Position numbers and translations under genes: made by a program | Shown here: piece by piece, positions 26,064-36,167 of the stretch | How positions within the stretch are numbered: the first letter of the stretch is position 1 | Layout: each line of letters opens with the position of its first letter | Source of the DNA: an uncultured Aliiroseovarius sp. | Lineage (GTDB): Bacteria; Pseudomonadota; Alphaproteobacteria; Rhodobacterales; Rhodobacteraceae | Length of the DNA stretch: 64,000 nucleotides | Reading direction: 5' to 3' | Assembly (NCBI RefSeq): GCF_947497285.1 | Contig: NZ_CANMFT010000003.1 | Coordinates: 310,001 to 374,000, forward strand | The notes under the pieces: model-generated | The model's database searches: none | What the model saw: the letters and a program-made list of their open reading frames with translations, nothing else | Told to the model about the DNA's origin: nothing

Positions 26064-27470
26064 TCAGATAAAGTCACGAACGTCGGTCAGCTTGCCGGTC
26101 AGGGCAGCCGCCGCGGCCATCGCCGGGCTGACAAGGTGGGTGCGGCCTTTGTAACCCTGCCGCCCCTCGAAGTTCCGGTTCGAGGTGGACGCGCAGCGCT
26201 CTTCCTCGGCCAGCTGGTCGGGGTTCATCGCAAGGCACATCGAGCAACCCGCCAGGCGCCAATCAAAGCCTGCGTCCTTGAAGATGTCGGCCAGACCTTC
26301 TTCTTCCGCTTGCGCGCGCACAAGGCCGGACCCCGGCACGATCATCGCGCGCAGCCCGTCTTTGACCTTTTTGCCCTTCACGATTTCAGCGACGGCGCGC
26401 AGGTCTTCGATGCGCCCGTTGGTGCAGGACCCGATAAAGACGGTATCGATCTCGATATCCGTCAGTTTCTGGCCGGGCGTCAGGCCCATGTATTCGATGG
26501 CACGTTTGGCGGCTTCGACTTTGCCGCCGGTGAAATCGTCGGGGCTGGGTACGGTTGCTGAAATTGGCAATACGTCCTCGGGCGAGGTGCCCCAAGTCAC
26601 GACTGGTTCGATCTCTTCGCCCTTCAGGGTGATGACCTTATCGAAATGCGCGTCGTCGTCGGAATAGAGAGTCTTCCACCATTCAAGCGCCTGTTCCCAC
26701 TGGCCTGCTTTCGGCGCGTGGGGGCGGCCTTTGACGTATTCAAACGTGGTCTCGTCAGGTGCGATCAGGCCAGCGCGGGCGCCGCCTTCGATGGCCATGT
26801 TGCAGACCGTCATGCGGCCTTCCATCGACAGATCGCGGATCGCTTCACCGCAATATTCGATGACATAGCCGGTGCCGCCTGCGGTGCCGGTCTTGCCAAT
26901 CACGGCAAGGGTGATGTCCTTGGCGGTCACACCGGGCTTCAACTTGCCGGTGATCTCGACCTTCATGTTCTTCGATTTCTTCTGGATCAGCGTCTGGGTG
27001 GCCAGAACGTGTTCGACCTCGGACGTGCCGATGCCATGCGCCAGCGCGCCAAACGCGCCGTGGGTGGCGGTGTGGCTGTCGCCGCACACAACGGTCATGC
27101 CGGGCAGGGTCCAGCCTTGTTCGGGCCCGACGATATGCACGATGCCTTGCCGCACATCATCCACAGGGTAATAGTGGATGCCGAAATCCTTGGCGTTCTT
27201 GTCCAGCGCCTCGACTTGAATGCGGCTTTCTTCGTTCTCGATCCCTTTGGCACGGTCCAGCGTGGTGGGCACGTTGTGGTCCGGCACCGCGATGGTTTTG
27301 TCGGGTGCGTGAACCTCACGGCCCGCCATACGCAACCCTTCGAAGGCTTGCGGGCTGGTCACTTCGTGCACCAGATGGCGGTCGATATACAAAAGGCAGG
27401 TGCCGTCATCGGCTTCGTGGGCCACATGTGCGTCCCAGATCTTGTCATAGAGTGTCTTCGGGGCGGTCAT
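26064..27470 (-). CDS. leuC: 3-isopropylmalate dehydratase large subunit
   Basis: 468-residue aconitase-family subunit with a 4Fe-4S cluster that isomerises 2- to 3-isopropylmalate in leucine synthesis. Cluster cysteines are in [13 protein letters not shown] and in [31 protein letters not shown] and [20 protein letters not shown] are conserved. ATG at 27470 is preceded by GGAGAGCGCAA; a longer open frame reaching 27572 lacks family similarity. Confidence 0.96.
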   Translation of the reverse strand: MTAPKTLYDKIWDAHVAHEADDGTCLLYIDRHLVHEVTSPQAFEGLRMAGREVHAPDKTIAVPDHNVPTTLDRAKGIENEESRIQVEALDKNAKDFGIHYYPVDDVRQGIVHIVGPEQGWTLPGMTVVCGDSHTATHGAFGALAHGIGTSEVEHVLATQTLIQKKSKNMKVEITGKLKPGVTAKDITLAVIGKTGTAGGTGYVIEYCGEAIRDLSMEGRMTVCNMAIEGGARAGLIAPDETTFEYVKGRPHAPKAGQWEQALEWWKTLYSDDDAHFDKVITLKGEEIEPVVTWGTSPEDVLPISATVPSPDDFTGGKVEAAKRAIEYMGLTPGQKLTDIEIDTVFIGSCTNGRIEDLRAVAEIVKGKKVKDGLRAMIVPGSGLVRAQAEEEGLADIFKDAGFDWRLAGCSMCLAMNPDQLAEEERCASTSNRNFEGRQGYKGRTHLVSPAMAAAAALTGKLTDVRDFI

Positions 27471-27714
27471 TTGCGCTCTCCGTGGATGGTCATGGGTGGG
27501 TATCAGATGTCGAAAGGGTGCCCGCCTTAAAGGCAGGCTAGAACAGTCAGCGTCGCGCCAAAAAAGCGCCAAGGCAGGCGCGCGCGGTCATCCATGTCGA
27601 AAATCCGAGTCATGCAGACGGGATACTCCTTTGCTGTCACTGGGGCAAGAGCGCAGCGGCACTGGCGGCATTGTGGCTCTGGACCTGCGGGAAAGCGCGT
27701 GTAAAACTCGGCGC

Positions 27715-29115
27715 ATGGAGCCAGAAAGCACGCCGGATGCCGGCACCACCCCCAATAATGCCACCGGATCGGAAAACCTGCCGGATCTTGCCAGCGAAAC
27801 GTTCACCAGTTTGCGTGACCAGTTAGAGCCGCTGTGGAACGACGGTGCGGCCTTTATACTTAGCCTTGGGCAAACCTGGCGTCTGTATCAGGTTGCAATC
27901 ATTTTCGCGATTGCCGTTCTGGCATGGGTGATCGGCAAAATGGTGGATCCCAAGATCCATGACTGGCTGCGCACGCGCGAGGGCTGGTCAAAGCGACGGC
28001 TTCGCTTTGCCATCCACCTGCGCCGCCGCGTGCCGATGATCCTGTTCGTATTGCTGGCATGGCTCGTGACCTCGGTGATGCGTGAAATGACGTGGCCGTC
28101 CCGATCGTATCTGATCGCGGCGGTGGGAACCCTTGCTACGGCTTGGGTGTTCGTCGGACTTGCCTCGGTTGTTGTCGAGAACCGAACGCTGCGACGCACG
28201 ACCAAATGGGGCATGTGGATCTATGTCACGCTTTACTATCTTGGGGTGACAGAAGAAATCGGCGAGGTCTTGGACAACCTCGCAATTTCGACGGGCACTT
28301 TCCGCATTTCGCTTCTGGATGTGATCAGCGCGGTGGTCGTCACCGCTGCCTTGTTCGCCCTTGCCCGCATGTTCAGCCGCGCTTCGGCCGAGAAAGTGCG
28401 AAATAACGAAGATATCTCGCCGTCGATGCAGGTGCTGACGGTGAAGTTTATTCAGTTGCTGCTGTATGGCGCGGCGTTCTTCCTTGGCCTTAAGGTGATC
28501 GGCGTGGACCTGACCGGGCTGGCGGTGTTGTCCGGTGCCATCGGTGTCGGTCTTGGTTTCGGTTTGCAAAAGGTGGTGTCGAACCTCGTGTCCGGTGTCA
28601 TCATCCTGTTGGATAAATCGATCAAACCCGGTGACGTCATCAGTCTGGGCGAAACCTTCGGTTGGATCCAACAATTGGGTGCGCGCTATGTGTCCGTTGT
28701 CACGCGGGATGGCCGGGAATACCTGATCCCGAACGAGGACCTGATCACCGGGCAGGTGGTGAACTGGTCACATACGAATTCATTCGTGCGGCTGGATATC
28801 TATTTCGGGACAGCCTATGGCGACGACCCACACAAGGTGCGCAAGATCGCAATCAGCGCCGCGGCCAGCGTTGAACGCGTTCTCAGCTTTCGCCCGCCCG
28901 TGTGTCACATCGTCGGCTTTGGCGATAGTTCGGTCGATTATATCCTGCGCTTCTGGATTGATGACCCAACCGGCGGGCTGACGAACATTCGCGGTAATGT
29001 CTATCTGGCGCTTTGGGATGCCTTTGCGGAAAACGACATATCAATACCGTTCCCGCAACGCGAAGTGCGGCTGTTGGAGGATGCAAACGACGGGACTGCC
29101 AAAGCCGGGGCGTGA
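27715..29115 (+). CDS. Mechanosensitive ion channel (MscS family)
   Basis: 466-residue inner-membrane channel that opens under membrane tension to protect against osmotic downshock. Several N-terminal hydrophobic segments (from about 60), then the pore helix and beta-domain motif SGAIGVGLGFGLQKVVSNLV and SGVIILLDKSIKPGDVI typical of MscS. The soluble C-terminal domain follows. ATG at 27715 (MEPESTPD) is the likely start, although its ribosome site is weak; the longer frame from 27496 reads Arg-rich non-family sequence. It is divergent from leuC. Confidence 0.88.
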   Translation: MEPESTPDAGTTPNNATGSENLPDLASETFTSLRDQLEPLWNDGAAFILSLGQTWRLYQVAIIFAIAVLAWVIGKMVDPKIHDWLRTREGWSKRRLRFAIHLRRRVPMILFVLLAWLVTSVMREMTWPSRSYLIAAVGTLATAWVFVGLASVVVENRTLRRTTKWGMWIYVTLYYLGVTEEIGEVLDNLAISTGTFRISLLDVISAVVVTAALFALARMFSRASAEKVRNNEDISPSMQVLTVKFIQLLLYGAAFFLGLKVIGVDLTGLAVLSGAIGVGLGFGLQKVVSNLVSGVIILLDKSIKPGDVISLGETFGWIQQLGARYVSVVTRDGREYLIPNEDLITGQVVNWSHTNSFVRLDIYFGTAYGDDPHKVRKIAISAAASVERVLSFRPPVCHIVGFGDSSVDYILRFWIDDPTGGLTNIRGNVYLALWDAFAENDISIPFPQREVRLLEDANDGTAKAGA

Positions 29116-29155
29116 CCAATTTGCCCCCAGTTTTTTGCCACGTTCTTGACTGTCA

Positions 29156-29184
29156 TTGAGGTCACCCCCAAGTGGTGCTACGAT
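29156..29184 (+). promoter_or_regulatory. Candidate promoter for rsfS-rlmH
   Basis: TTGAGG (29156-29161) and TACGAT (29179-29184) are separated by exactly 17 bases, a fair sigma-70 match, between the mechanosensitive channel gene and rsfS. Recognised by eye only. Confidence 0.4.
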
Positions 29185-29234
29185 TCTTATGTGCCCAGCG
29201 CCGGGGCCGATCGGCGCGATTTGATAGGAGGACA

Positions 29235-29294
29235 ATGTCCTGTCTCCGCAAACAGAGGTCGCAAACGATGCGACCGCAGGGAAACCCGCAATGA
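29235..29294 (+). CDS. Possible 19-residue upstream ORF overlapping the rsfS start
   Basis: ATG at 29235 follows TAGGAGGAC, a near-perfect ribosome site though close (3-4 bases). The frame reads MSCLRKQRSQTMRPQGNPQ and its TGA overlaps the rsfS ATG (ATGA). It could be a coupling leader peptide; it could also be chance. No family evidence. Confidence 0.3.
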   Translation: MSCLRKQRSQTMRPQGNPQ

Positions 29295-29656
29295 CGGCAA
29301 CCCCGAAAAACAGCGTCAGCGACGATATTCTGTCGCGCGTGCTCAGCTCTCTGGAAGATGACAAGGCCGAAGAAGTGGTCACGATTGATTTGCGCGGCAA
29401 ATCAGAGATGGCGGATCACATGGTGATCTGTTCTGGCCGCTCGACCCGCCAGGTTGCCGCGATTTCCGAGAAACTGACCGACAAGCTCAAGCAAGAAATG
29501 GGTGTCTTCAGCAAAGTTGAAGGCAAGGATCAGGGCGATTGGGTTCTGATCGACACAGGCGATGTGATCGTGCACGTGTTCCGCCCGGAAGTTCGCGAGT
29601 TCTATCAGCTTGAGAAGATGTGGATGGAGCCCGGCGCACCGGGTGCTTCCGTCTGA
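29291..29656 (+). CDS. rsfS: Ribosomal silencing factor RsfS
   Basis: 121-residue protein that binds ribosomal protein uL14 and blocks subunit joining when nutrients fall. VVTIDLRGKSEMADHMVICSG, SKVEGKDQGDWVLIDTGDV and VHVFRPEVREFYQLEKMW are the family hallmarks. AGGGA lies 8 bases before ATG. It is followed 19 bases later by rlmH, the usual pairing; nadD, often upstream, is not here. Confidence 0.95.
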   Translation: MTATPKNSVSDDILSRVLSSLEDDKAEEVVTIDLRGKSEMADHMVICSGRSTRQVAAISEKLTDKLKQEMGVFSKVEGKDQGDWVLIDTGDVIVHVFRPEVREFYQLEKMWMEPGAPGASV

Positions 29657-29675
29657 TTTGTAGGGCCGCACAGGC

Positions 29676-30146
29676 ATGAAAGTTCATATCTGTGCTGTTG
29701 GTCGCCTGCGGGCGGGCCCCGAGCGTGCGCTGTTCGATGATTATGTAACCCGATTTGACCGGTCCGGGCGCGCGTTGGGCTTGGGCCCGATCCACCTTCA
29801 CGAAGTCGAGGACAAGAAGGGTGGCGGCATGCCTGCCGAGGCTGCCCTTTTGGGTCGTGTCATTCCTGATGGGGCGCTGCTGTGCATTTTGGATGAACGC
29901 GGCAAGCTTATGTCGTCCCCGAATTTTGCGCGCCAGTTGAGCGGTTGGCGTGACGATGGGCGCGGCGACGTGGCCTTTGTGATCGGCGGCGCGGACGGGA
30001 TTGACCCCAGCCTGCGCGCCAAGGCGGATGCCAGCCTGTCCTTCGGCAAGATGGTTTGGCCGCATATGCTGGTGCGAGTGATGCTCAGCGAACAGCTCTA
30101 TCGGGCGGCGTCGATCTTGGCGGGAAGCCCGTATCACCGGGTCTGA
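29676..30146 (+). CDS. rlmH: 23S rRNA (pseudouridine1915-N3)-methyltransferase
   Basis: 156-residue SPOUT methyltransferase that methylates pseudouridine 1915 in helix 69 of 23S rRNA. LDERGKLMSS, VAFVIGGADGIDPSLR and the C-terminal SLSFGKMVWPHMLVRVMLSEQLYRA stretch contain the trefoil-knot SAM site, and the protein ends with the expected SPYHRV. It belongs to the rsfS-rlmH-gpmI run. Confidence 0.96.
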   Translation: MKVHICAVGRLRAGPERALFDDYVTRFDRSGRALGLGPIHLHEVEDKKGGGMPAEAALLGRVIPDGALLCILDERGKLMSSPNFARQLSGWRDDGRGDVAFVIGGADGIDPSLRAKADASLSFGKMVWPHMLVRVMLSEQLYRAASILAGSPYHRV

Positions 30147-30218
30147 CCGTGGTCCCGTCGCTTGCGCAATGCGCCTGCGATCAATACATACGAAGGCAAA
30201 CAGCCCAAGGACCATCCC

Positions 30219-31739
30219 ATGACCATTCCAAAGCCCGTCGTTCTGTGTATCCTCGACGGCTGGGGTTTGCGCGACGCGCGTGAAAACAACGCGCCAGTTC
30301 TGGCGAACACACCGAACTTTGACCGGCTCATGGCGACCTGCCCGAACAACACGCTGATCACCCATGGTCCTGATGTCGGATTGCCGACGGGGCAAATGGG
30401 CAATTCGGAAGTGGGGCATACCAACATTGGCGCAGGTCGCGTTGTGGCTATGGATCTGGGGCAGATTGACCTTGCGATTGAGGATGGCTCATTCTTCCAG
30501 AACGCAGCGCTGGGCGACTTTATCGCAGCACTCAAGAACAGTGGCGGGACCGCCCATCTGGCGGGGCTGACCAGCCCCGGTGGGGTGCACAGCCATCAAG
30601 ATCATATCGTCGCGGCCGCCAAGGCTCTTACCGCCGCTGGTGTGCCGGTGGCGATCCACGCCATCACGGATGGCCGCGATGTGCCCCCGCAATCCGCGCG
30701 TGATCAACTCGCCGCATTCGAGGCAGCACTTCCCGAAGGTGCGCGGGTCGTCACCGTGACCGGGCGGTATTTCGCTATGGACCGTGACAACCGTTGGGAC
30801 CGCGTCAAGCGTGCCTATGACGCGATGGTCAAAGGTCAGGGCGAAGCGGGTGCAACGGCGGATGCGATCGTTGCAGCCGCATATGCCGAGCACGAAACCG
30901 ACGAGTTTATCCAACCGGCAGTCATCGACGGCTACGCAGGCATGCAGGATGGCGACGGGGTGTTTTTCATCAACTTCCGCGCAGACCGCGCGCGCGAGAT
31001 CCTGCGCGCAATCGGTGAGCCGGGGTTTGCCGAATTCGACACTGCACCGCGCCCAAAGTTTGCCGCCCTGCTGGGCATGGTTGAATACTCCGATGGTCAC
31101 AATGCCTACATGACCACCTGCTTTCCCAAGCGCGACATCGTCAACACGCTCGCGGAATGGGTCGCAAAACACGGAAAAACCCAGTTTCACGCGGCTGAAA
31201 CCGAGAAATATCCCCATGTCACCTTTTTCCTGAACGGGGGCAAAGAAGACCCGGTCGATGGTGAAGTTCGCTATATGGCGGCCAGCCCGAAAGTCGCGAC
31301 CTATGATTTGCAACCCGAGATGTCGGCGGCAGAAGTGACCGATCATTTCGTGGGGGCAATTCAGGATCAGTTTGACCTGATCGTCACCAATTACGCGAAC
31401 CCGGACATGGTGGGTCACACCGGCGATCTGGCGGCAGCCATGGCCGCTTGCGAAGCCGTCGACGAAGGTCTTGGGCGCGTTATGTCGGCCCTTGAACAGG
31501 TTGGCGGTGCAATGATCGTCACCGCCGATCACGGAAACTGCGAAACCATGGTGGATCCAATTACCGGCGGACCTCATACAGCGCATACAACCAACCCTGT
31601 GCCGGTCATTTTGTTCGGAGGCCCTGAGGGTGTCGCTCTGGCGCATGGTCGTTTGGCCGATCTTGCACCAACCCTTTTGGAGCTGATGCAGATCGAAAAA
31701 CCCGTTGAAATGACGGGTGAGAGCTTGATCCGCCGGTGA
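30219..31739 (+). CDS. gpmI: 2,3-bisphosphoglycerate-independent phosphoglycerate mutase
   Basis: 506-residue manganese enzyme that interconverts 3- and 2-phosphoglycerate in glycolysis and gluconeogenesis. D13 in LCILDGWGLRD, the phosphoserine S63 in TGQMGNSEVGHTNIGAG, HSHQDH near 128 and TADHGNCE near 440 are the metal and phosphate residues. ATG at 30219 has AAGG 8 bases before it and starts exactly at family sequence. It overlaps the next gene by 4 bases (GTGA). Confidence 0.96.
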   Translation: MTIPKPVVLCILDGWGLRDARENNAPVLANTPNFDRLMATCPNNTLITHGPDVGLPTGQMGNSEVGHTNIGAGRVVAMDLGQIDLAIEDGSFFQNAALGDFIAALKNSGGTAHLAGLTSPGGVHSHQDHIVAAAKALTAAGVPVAIHAITDGRDVPPQSARDQLAAFEAALPEGARVVTVTGRYFAMDRDNRWDRVKRAYDAMVKGQGEAGATADAIVAAAYAEHETDEFIQPAVIDGYAGMQDGDGVFFINFRADRAREILRAIGEPGFAEFDTAPRPKFAALLGMVEYSDGHNAYMTTCFPKRDIVNTLAEWVAKHGKTQFHAAETEKYPHVTFFLNGGKEDPVDGEVRYMAASPKVATYDLQPEMSAAEVTDHFVGAIQDQFDLIVTNYANPDMVGHTGDLAAAMAACEAVDEGLGRVMSALEQVGGAMIVTADHGNCETMVDPITGGPHTAHTTNPVPVILFGGPEGVALAHGRLADLAPTLLELMQIEKPVEMTGESLIRR

Positions 31740-32902
31740 CGCGCAAGGGTCACATCCTGTCCGCTCTTGTGGCGGCGTTTGTTTTGGCTGCGATGCCTAG
31801 CGGGCTGGCCTATGGCCAAGCGGACCCGGCCCAAGCGGCCCGCGCGGCGATGCTGGCTTTGGACAAGGCCACGCTGGCTCTGGCAGAGGCGCAGAAATCC
31901 AACGACCGCATCTCGGCATTGACGCAGACCGTGCAGGCCTATGAAGAAGGTCTGTCCGCCCTGCGCAACGAACTGCGCCGTGCAAGCCTTCGCGAAGCCA
32001 CCATTCAAGGGGCGCTGGATGCGGAAAGCGAACGGCTGGCGCGCCTGCTTGGTGTCTTGCAAACGATCGAACGCGCCCCAGAACCTGCTTTGCTGATCCA
32101 CCCTTCAGGGCCGCTGGGCACGGCGCGGTCCGGCATGATCCTGTCCGAGGTCGTCCCGGCGCTTCAGGCGCAGGCAGAAAAACTGCGCCGCGGGTTGGAA
32201 GAGCTGACAGCGTTGCGCGCGCTTCAGGAGCGAGCGGTGGACACGCTGAAAACGGGGCTGAGCGGGGTGCAGGATGCACGGTTCGAACTGAGCCTTGCCG
32301 TGGCGCGCCGCACTGAATTGCCACGTCGTTTCGTGGCGGACGAGGCTCGAATGCAGGCACTTGTCGAAAGCGCGGATACGCTGGCAAGCTTCGCAGATAG
32401 TCTGATGGCGGCCCCAGAGGCACAGGCTGGTCCGTCGGTGACCGACGATTTCCTGTCGGTGCAAGGGCGACTGGACATGCCGGTTCTGGGCCAGATTATC
32501 CGTCGCTTTGAGGATGTAGACGCTGCCGGGGTGCGTCGTCCGGGTTATGTTGTCGCGACCCGCCCGCTGTCGATTGTCACCGCGCCCTGGCCCGCCACGA
32601 TCCGATATCTTGGACCGTTGCTTGACTATGGCAACGTCGCGATCATCGAACCCGGCGACGGCTATCTGATTGTGCTGGCCGGGCTGGGTCAGCTCTATGG
32701 CGAGGTTGGCGAAGTTCTGCCCAAAGGCGCGCCCATTGGCTTGATGGGCGGCGCTGAAACCAGCAACGATCAAGCGTTTTTGATCGCTGTTGAGGAAGGA
32801 ACTGGCGCAGAGCGGTCGGAAACGCTTTATATAGAAATCAGAAAGAACGGAACGCCCGTGGATCCCAGCGACTGGTTCGCGGCAGGCAAGGATAGAAACT
32901 GA
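31736..32902 (+). CDS. EnvC-like murein hydrolase activator with degenerate LytM domain
   Basis: 388-residue periplasmic protein: signal peptide about 1-28, coiled-coil region about 30-230, and a C-terminal peptidase M23 (LytM) domain about 245-380. The LytM domain lacks the zinc histidines: where active enzymes have an HxxxD and HxH, it reads YGNVAIIEPGDGYLIVLAGL. EnvC-type proteins are known to be inactive and to switch on amidases at the division site. GTG at 31736 overlaps the gpmI stop; the gene ends directly at ctpA (TGATG). Confidence 0.85.
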   Translation: MTRKGHILSALVAAFVLAAMPSGLAYGQADPAQAARAAMLALDKATLALAEAQKSNDRISALTQTVQAYEEGLSALRNELRRASLREATIQGALDAESERLARLLGVLQTIERAPEPALLIHPSGPLGTARSGMILSEVVPALQAQAEKLRRGLEELTALRALQERAVDTLKTGLSGVQDARFELSLAVARRTELPRRFVADEARMQALVESADTLASFADSLMAAPEAQAGPSVTDDFLSVQGRLDMPVLGQIIRRFEDVDAAGVRRPGYVVATRPLSIVTAPWPATIRYLGPLLDYGNVAIIEPGDGYLIVLAGLGQLYGEVGEVLPKGAPIGLMGGAETSNDQAFLIAVEEGTGAERSETLYIEIRKNGTPVDPSDWFAAGKDRN

Positions 32903-34236
32903 TGAAGAAATTCGTGATGGCTGCCCTTGGTGGCACGCTGGCCGGTGCGATAATGACAACGCAGGTGGCTGGCCCCCTTGTGGCGCAAGATGCCAACAAT
33001 AACGCGAGCGTCTACGAGCAACTCGATCTTTTCGGCGATATCTTCGAACGGATTCGCGCCCAGTATGTTGAAGAGGTCGAAGCCGGCGACCTGATCGAGG
33101 CTGCAATCGACGGGATGCTCAGCTCTCTCGACCCGCATTCGAGCTATTTGTCGCCCAAGGATGCGTCCGACATGCGTGTGCAAACGCGCGGATCGTTCGG
33201 CGGGCTTGGGATTGAAGTGACGCAGGAAGAAGGTTTCGTTCGTGTGGTTTCGCCGATGGATGGCACACCGGCTGACGATGCTGGCATGGAGTCGGGCGAT
33301 TACATTACACATGTGGATGGTGAAAGCCTGATGGGGCTGACGCTTGATGATGCGGTGAACAGGCTGCGCGGCCCGGTCGGGTCCGAAATCATCATCACGG
33401 TTGTGCGCGAAGGCGTGGACGAGCCGTTTGATGTCTCCATCATCCGCGACACGATCAAGCTGACCGCCGCAACTGCGCGCGCGGTGGGCAATACCGTTGT
33501 CCTGCGTGTCACGACGTTCAATGACCAGACCTATTCGAATATGGCAGATGGGCTGAAGCGCGAGGTTGAGGCGCTGGGCGGCATGGACAATGTCGAAGGC
33601 ATCGTGCTTGACCTGCGCAACAATCCCGGCGGCTTGTTGAACCAAGCCATCGCGGTCTCTGACGCCTTCCTTGAAAGCGGCGAGATCGTTTCAACGCGTG
33701 GCCGCGACCCCGGTGAAAGCGATCGCGTAAATGCCGAACCCGGTGATATTGCCGAAGCCAAGCCGATGGTTGTATTGATCAATGGCGGGTCCGCCTCTGC
33801 CTCCGAAATCGTTGCAGGTGCCCTGCAAGATCATCACCGCGCGATCGTCGTTGGCACCAAGAGTTTCGGAAAGGGATCGGTGCAGACGGTTATGCCGCTG
33901 GCCTCGGACGGGGCAATGCGGTTGACAACGGCGCGGTATTACACGCCCTCAGGCCGGTCTATTCAGGCGCTCGGTGTTTCGCCCGATATTGTGGTGCAGC
34001 AACCTCCGAGCATCCCCGAGGCCGAGAACGAAGAGGAAGAAACCCGCCGTCAGCGCACCGAGGCCGACCTGCGCGGTAGCTTGAACAATGACAGCCTGTC
34101 CGAGGACGAACAGCGTCAGATCGAAGAAGAACGCGAAGCCGCCGAAGAGGCTGCAGATCTGCGCGATGATGATTTCCAGCTGTCCTATGCGGTCGACCTG
34201 ATCAAAGGTCTGTCCAAGATTGCCTTGGCGCAATAA
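32902..34236 (+). CDS. ctpA: Carboxyl-terminal processing protease (S41)
   Basis: 444-residue periplasmic serine protease. Signal or anchor segment about 1-29, PDZ domain about 95-175, S41 catalytic core after it. Nucleophile S299 in NGGSASASEIVAGALQD and lysine K324 in GTKSFGKGSVQT are 25 residues apart as in E. coli Tsp. A charged Glu/Arg-rich C-terminal tail follows from about 375. Together with the EnvC-like gene it forms a cell-wall remodelling pair conserved in this group. Confidence 0.94.
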   Translation: MKKFVMAALGGTLAGAIMTTQVAGPLVAQDANNNASVYEQLDLFGDIFERIRAQYVEEVEAGDLIEAAIDGMLSSLDPHSSYLSPKDASDMRVQTRGSFGGLGIEVTQEEGFVRVVSPMDGTPADDAGMESGDYITHVDGESLMGLTLDDAVNRLRGPVGSEIIITVVREGVDEPFDVSIIRDTIKLTAATARAVGNTVVLRVTTFNDQTYSNMADGLKREVEALGGMDNVEGIVLDLRNNPGGLLNQAIAVSDAFLESGEIVSTRGRDPGESDRVNAEPGDIAEAKPMVVLINGGSASASEIVAGALQDHHRAIVVGTKSFGKGSVQTVMPLASDGAMRLTTARYYTPSGRSIQALGVSPDIVVQQPPSIPEAENEEEETRRQRTEADLRGSLNNDSLSEDEQRQIEEEREAAEEAADLRDDDFQLSYAVDLIKGLSKIALAQ

Positions 34237-34257
34237 GTGGATAATTCGCGTAAGGAA

Positions 34258-34284
34258 GGGGCCGCCTGACTGGGTGGCCCTTTC
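34258..34284 (+). terminator. Probable terminator after ctpA
   Basis: GGGCCGCC (34259-34266) pairs with GGTGGCCC (34273-34280), one G-T pair, six-base loop, followed by TTT. The T-run is short, so termination may be partial. Confidence 0.55.
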
Positions 34285-34349
34285 GCCGCGCCTTGCCATT
34301 CAAGGCGGCAGATGTCGCAACTCCGTTGCTATGAAAAGCAGAGGCCAGG

Positions 34350-34844
34350 ATGACGCCAGAAGACATTGAAAAACTGCCCTACCGCCCCTGTGTCGGCATC
34401 ATGCTGGCGAACGAGGCGGGTAAAATTTTTGTTGGGGAACGTATCGACGCCCCCAAGCTTGGCACCCGGACCGCATGGCAAATGCCCCAAGGTGGTGTCG
34501 ACAGCGGCGAAGATCCGCGTGCGGCCGCCCTGCGCGAACTATGGGAAGAAACCGGCGTGACGCAGGATCTGGTCTCGGTCGAGGCGGAACTGCCCGAATG
34601 GCTGCCGTATGATCTGCCACATGACGTGGTCCCGCGCATCTGGAAAGGCCAGTTTCGCGGCCAGATGCAGCGGTGGTTCCTGATGCGCTTTCACGGCGAT
34701 GACGCACAAGTAAACATTGAAACAGATCACCCCGAATTCAGTCGCTGGGCTTGGATGGACCCGAACGAAGTGGCGGACAAGATCGTGCCGTTCAAACGTG
34801 AAATCTATGCGCGAGTCCTCTCGGGTTTTCGGGACCACCTGTGA
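34350..34844 (+). CDS. rppH: RNA pyrophosphohydrolase (Nudix)
   Basis: 164-residue Nudix hydrolase that removes pyrophosphate from the 5' end of mRNAs, starting their decay. The Nudix box [20 protein letters not shown] is complete (about 49-68), preceded by AWQMPQ and followed by [24 protein letters not shown] and WAWMDP typical of RppH/IalA. It overlaps the next gene by one base. Confidence 0.95.
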   Translation: MTPEDIEKLPYRPCVGIMLANEAGKIFVGERIDAPKLGTRTAWQMPQGGVDSGEDPRAAALRELWEETGVTQDLVSVEAELPEWLPYDLPHDVVPRIWKGQFRGQMQRWFLMRFHGDDAQVNIETDHPEFSRWAWMDPNEVADKIVPFKREIYARVLSGFRDHL

Positions 34845-35332
34845 TGCGGGGGGTGTTGGCACTGTTGTTTATCCTGGCGCCTGTGCCCGCGATTGCTTTG
34901 TCCTGCATGCCCTATAATGCGGTATCTGCCTATCAGATGGCAGATGGGTCACCCGATGATTATGTGGTCGTTCTGGGCGACCTGACCTTTGGTGAAAGTG
35001 GCCTGCCGAAGGTGGATTGGCAGCATCAAGAGGACGTTAAGCCTGACAATTTTCTAACTGGTCACATCACGGGCAAAAGCCTGACGAAAGACGGGTTCAC
35101 CAACGGCTTTGATCAACCGGTCAAAATCAATGTGCAGTGCGCTGGGCCGTGGTGCGCGGGCCTGTCTCAGGGACAGCATTTGATGTTTCTCAAGCGCGAC
35201 GGCGAACGCTACTTGCTTGAAGTCGACCCGTGCGGCGGATTTGCCTTTGGTGACCCTGACGCCGCAACCTTGCAAAAAATCAAAGCTTGCTTCAGGGGCG
35301 AGCGCTGCGAGGCTGACCTGCCGCGCTACTAG
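34844..35332 (+). CDS. Secreted protein of unknown function
   Basis: 162-residue protein not recognised. Signal peptide [17 protein letters not shown] ends near residue 18, just before LSCMPYNAV. The mature part has six or more cysteines ([35 protein letters not shown]), suggesting disulfides in the periplasm. ATG at 34844 overlaps the rppH stop (TGATG); a GTG three bases earlier is also possible. Translational coupling to rppH is likely, but the function is open. Confidence 0.72.
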   Translation: MRGVLALLFILAPVPAIALSCMPYNAVSAYQMADGSPDDYVVVLGDLTFGESGLPKVDWQHQEDVKPDNFLTGHITGKSLTKDGFTNGFDQPVKINVQCAGPWCAGLSQGQHLMFLKRDGERYLLEVDPCGGFAFGDPDAATLQKIKACFRGERCEADLPRY

Positions 35333-35414
35333 TGCGAAAAACACGCGCTTTCGCCCTTCGCAAACGCCCAAATGCCGCTATAACGGCGCCAGACACTCAA
35401 GCCGGAGGCCCCGC

Positions 35415-36104
35415 ATGTCCTTTGACCGTTCGATCAAAATCGCCCCGTCCATTCTGTCCGCCGATTTCGCGAATTTCGGACAGGAAATTCAGGCCATCGA
35501 AGCCCAAGGCGCGGATTGGGTGCATGTGGACGTGATGGACGGGCATTTCGTGCCCAACCTGACCTTCGGACCGCCCGCCGTGAAAGCCTTCCGCCCGCAT
35601 GTGAAAACCTTCATGGACGTGCATTTGATGATCGCACCGGTCGATCCCTATATCGAGGCCTACGCCGAGGCTGGTGCCGATATGATCACCGCACATGTCG
35701 AGGCTGGACCGCACATCCACCGCACGCTTCAAGCCATAAGGGCGCAAGGCGTGAAGGCTGGTGTATCGCTCAATCCCGGCACACCACTGGACAGCATTGA
35801 ACATGTCATGGACCTTGTCGATATGGTGCTGCTCATGACCGTGAATCCCGGCTTCGGTGGCCAGAAATTCATCCACTCGGGGGTCGAGAAAACGCGCCGC
35901 CTGCGTCAGATGATTGGTGACCGGCCAATTCACATCCAGATCGACGGCGGCGTCACGACCGAAACGGCACCTTTGGTGGCCGAAGCTGGCGCAGATGTAT
36001 TGGTCGCCGGATCTGCTGTGTTCAAAGGTGGATCTGTCGCGAAGCCTGACGTTTACGGCGACAATATTCGCGCGATCCGGGCCGCTGCCGAAGCGGGGCG
36101 TTAA
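35415..36104 (+). CDS. rpe: Ribulose-phosphate 3-epimerase
   Basis: 229-residue TIM-barrel enzyme of the pentose phosphate and Calvin routes (ribulose-5-P to xylulose-5-P). [52 protein letters not shown] and IQIDGGV carry the metal and catalytic residues. ATG at 35415 follows CCGGAGGCC. An earlier in-frame start at 35217 would overlap the secreted-protein gene and is rejected. Confidence 0.95.
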   Translation: MSFDRSIKIAPSILSADFANFGQEIQAIEAQGADWVHVDVMDGHFVPNLTFGPPAVKAFRPHVKTFMDVHLMIAPVDPYIEAYAEAGADMITAHVEAGPHIHRTLQAIRAQGVKAGVSLNPGTPLDSIEHVMDLVDMVLLMTVNPGFGGQKFIHSGVEKTRRLRQMIGDRPIHIQIDGGVTTETAPLVAEAGADVLVAGSAVFKGGSVAKPDVYGDNIRAIRAAAEAGR

Positions 36105-36167
36105 ACGCTGGCATTACACATGCGAATGAGTCTATGTTTTCTGAGCCAAAGACAGGGAGGCAATCGC

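Noticed and set aside
27471-27714. Possible leucine attenuator upstream of leuC
   Set aside because: No short leader frame rich in Leu codons and no clear alternating hairpins were found.
30489-31646. 385-codon minus-strand frame over gpmI
   Set aside because: Antisense to a gene with full catalytic motifs.
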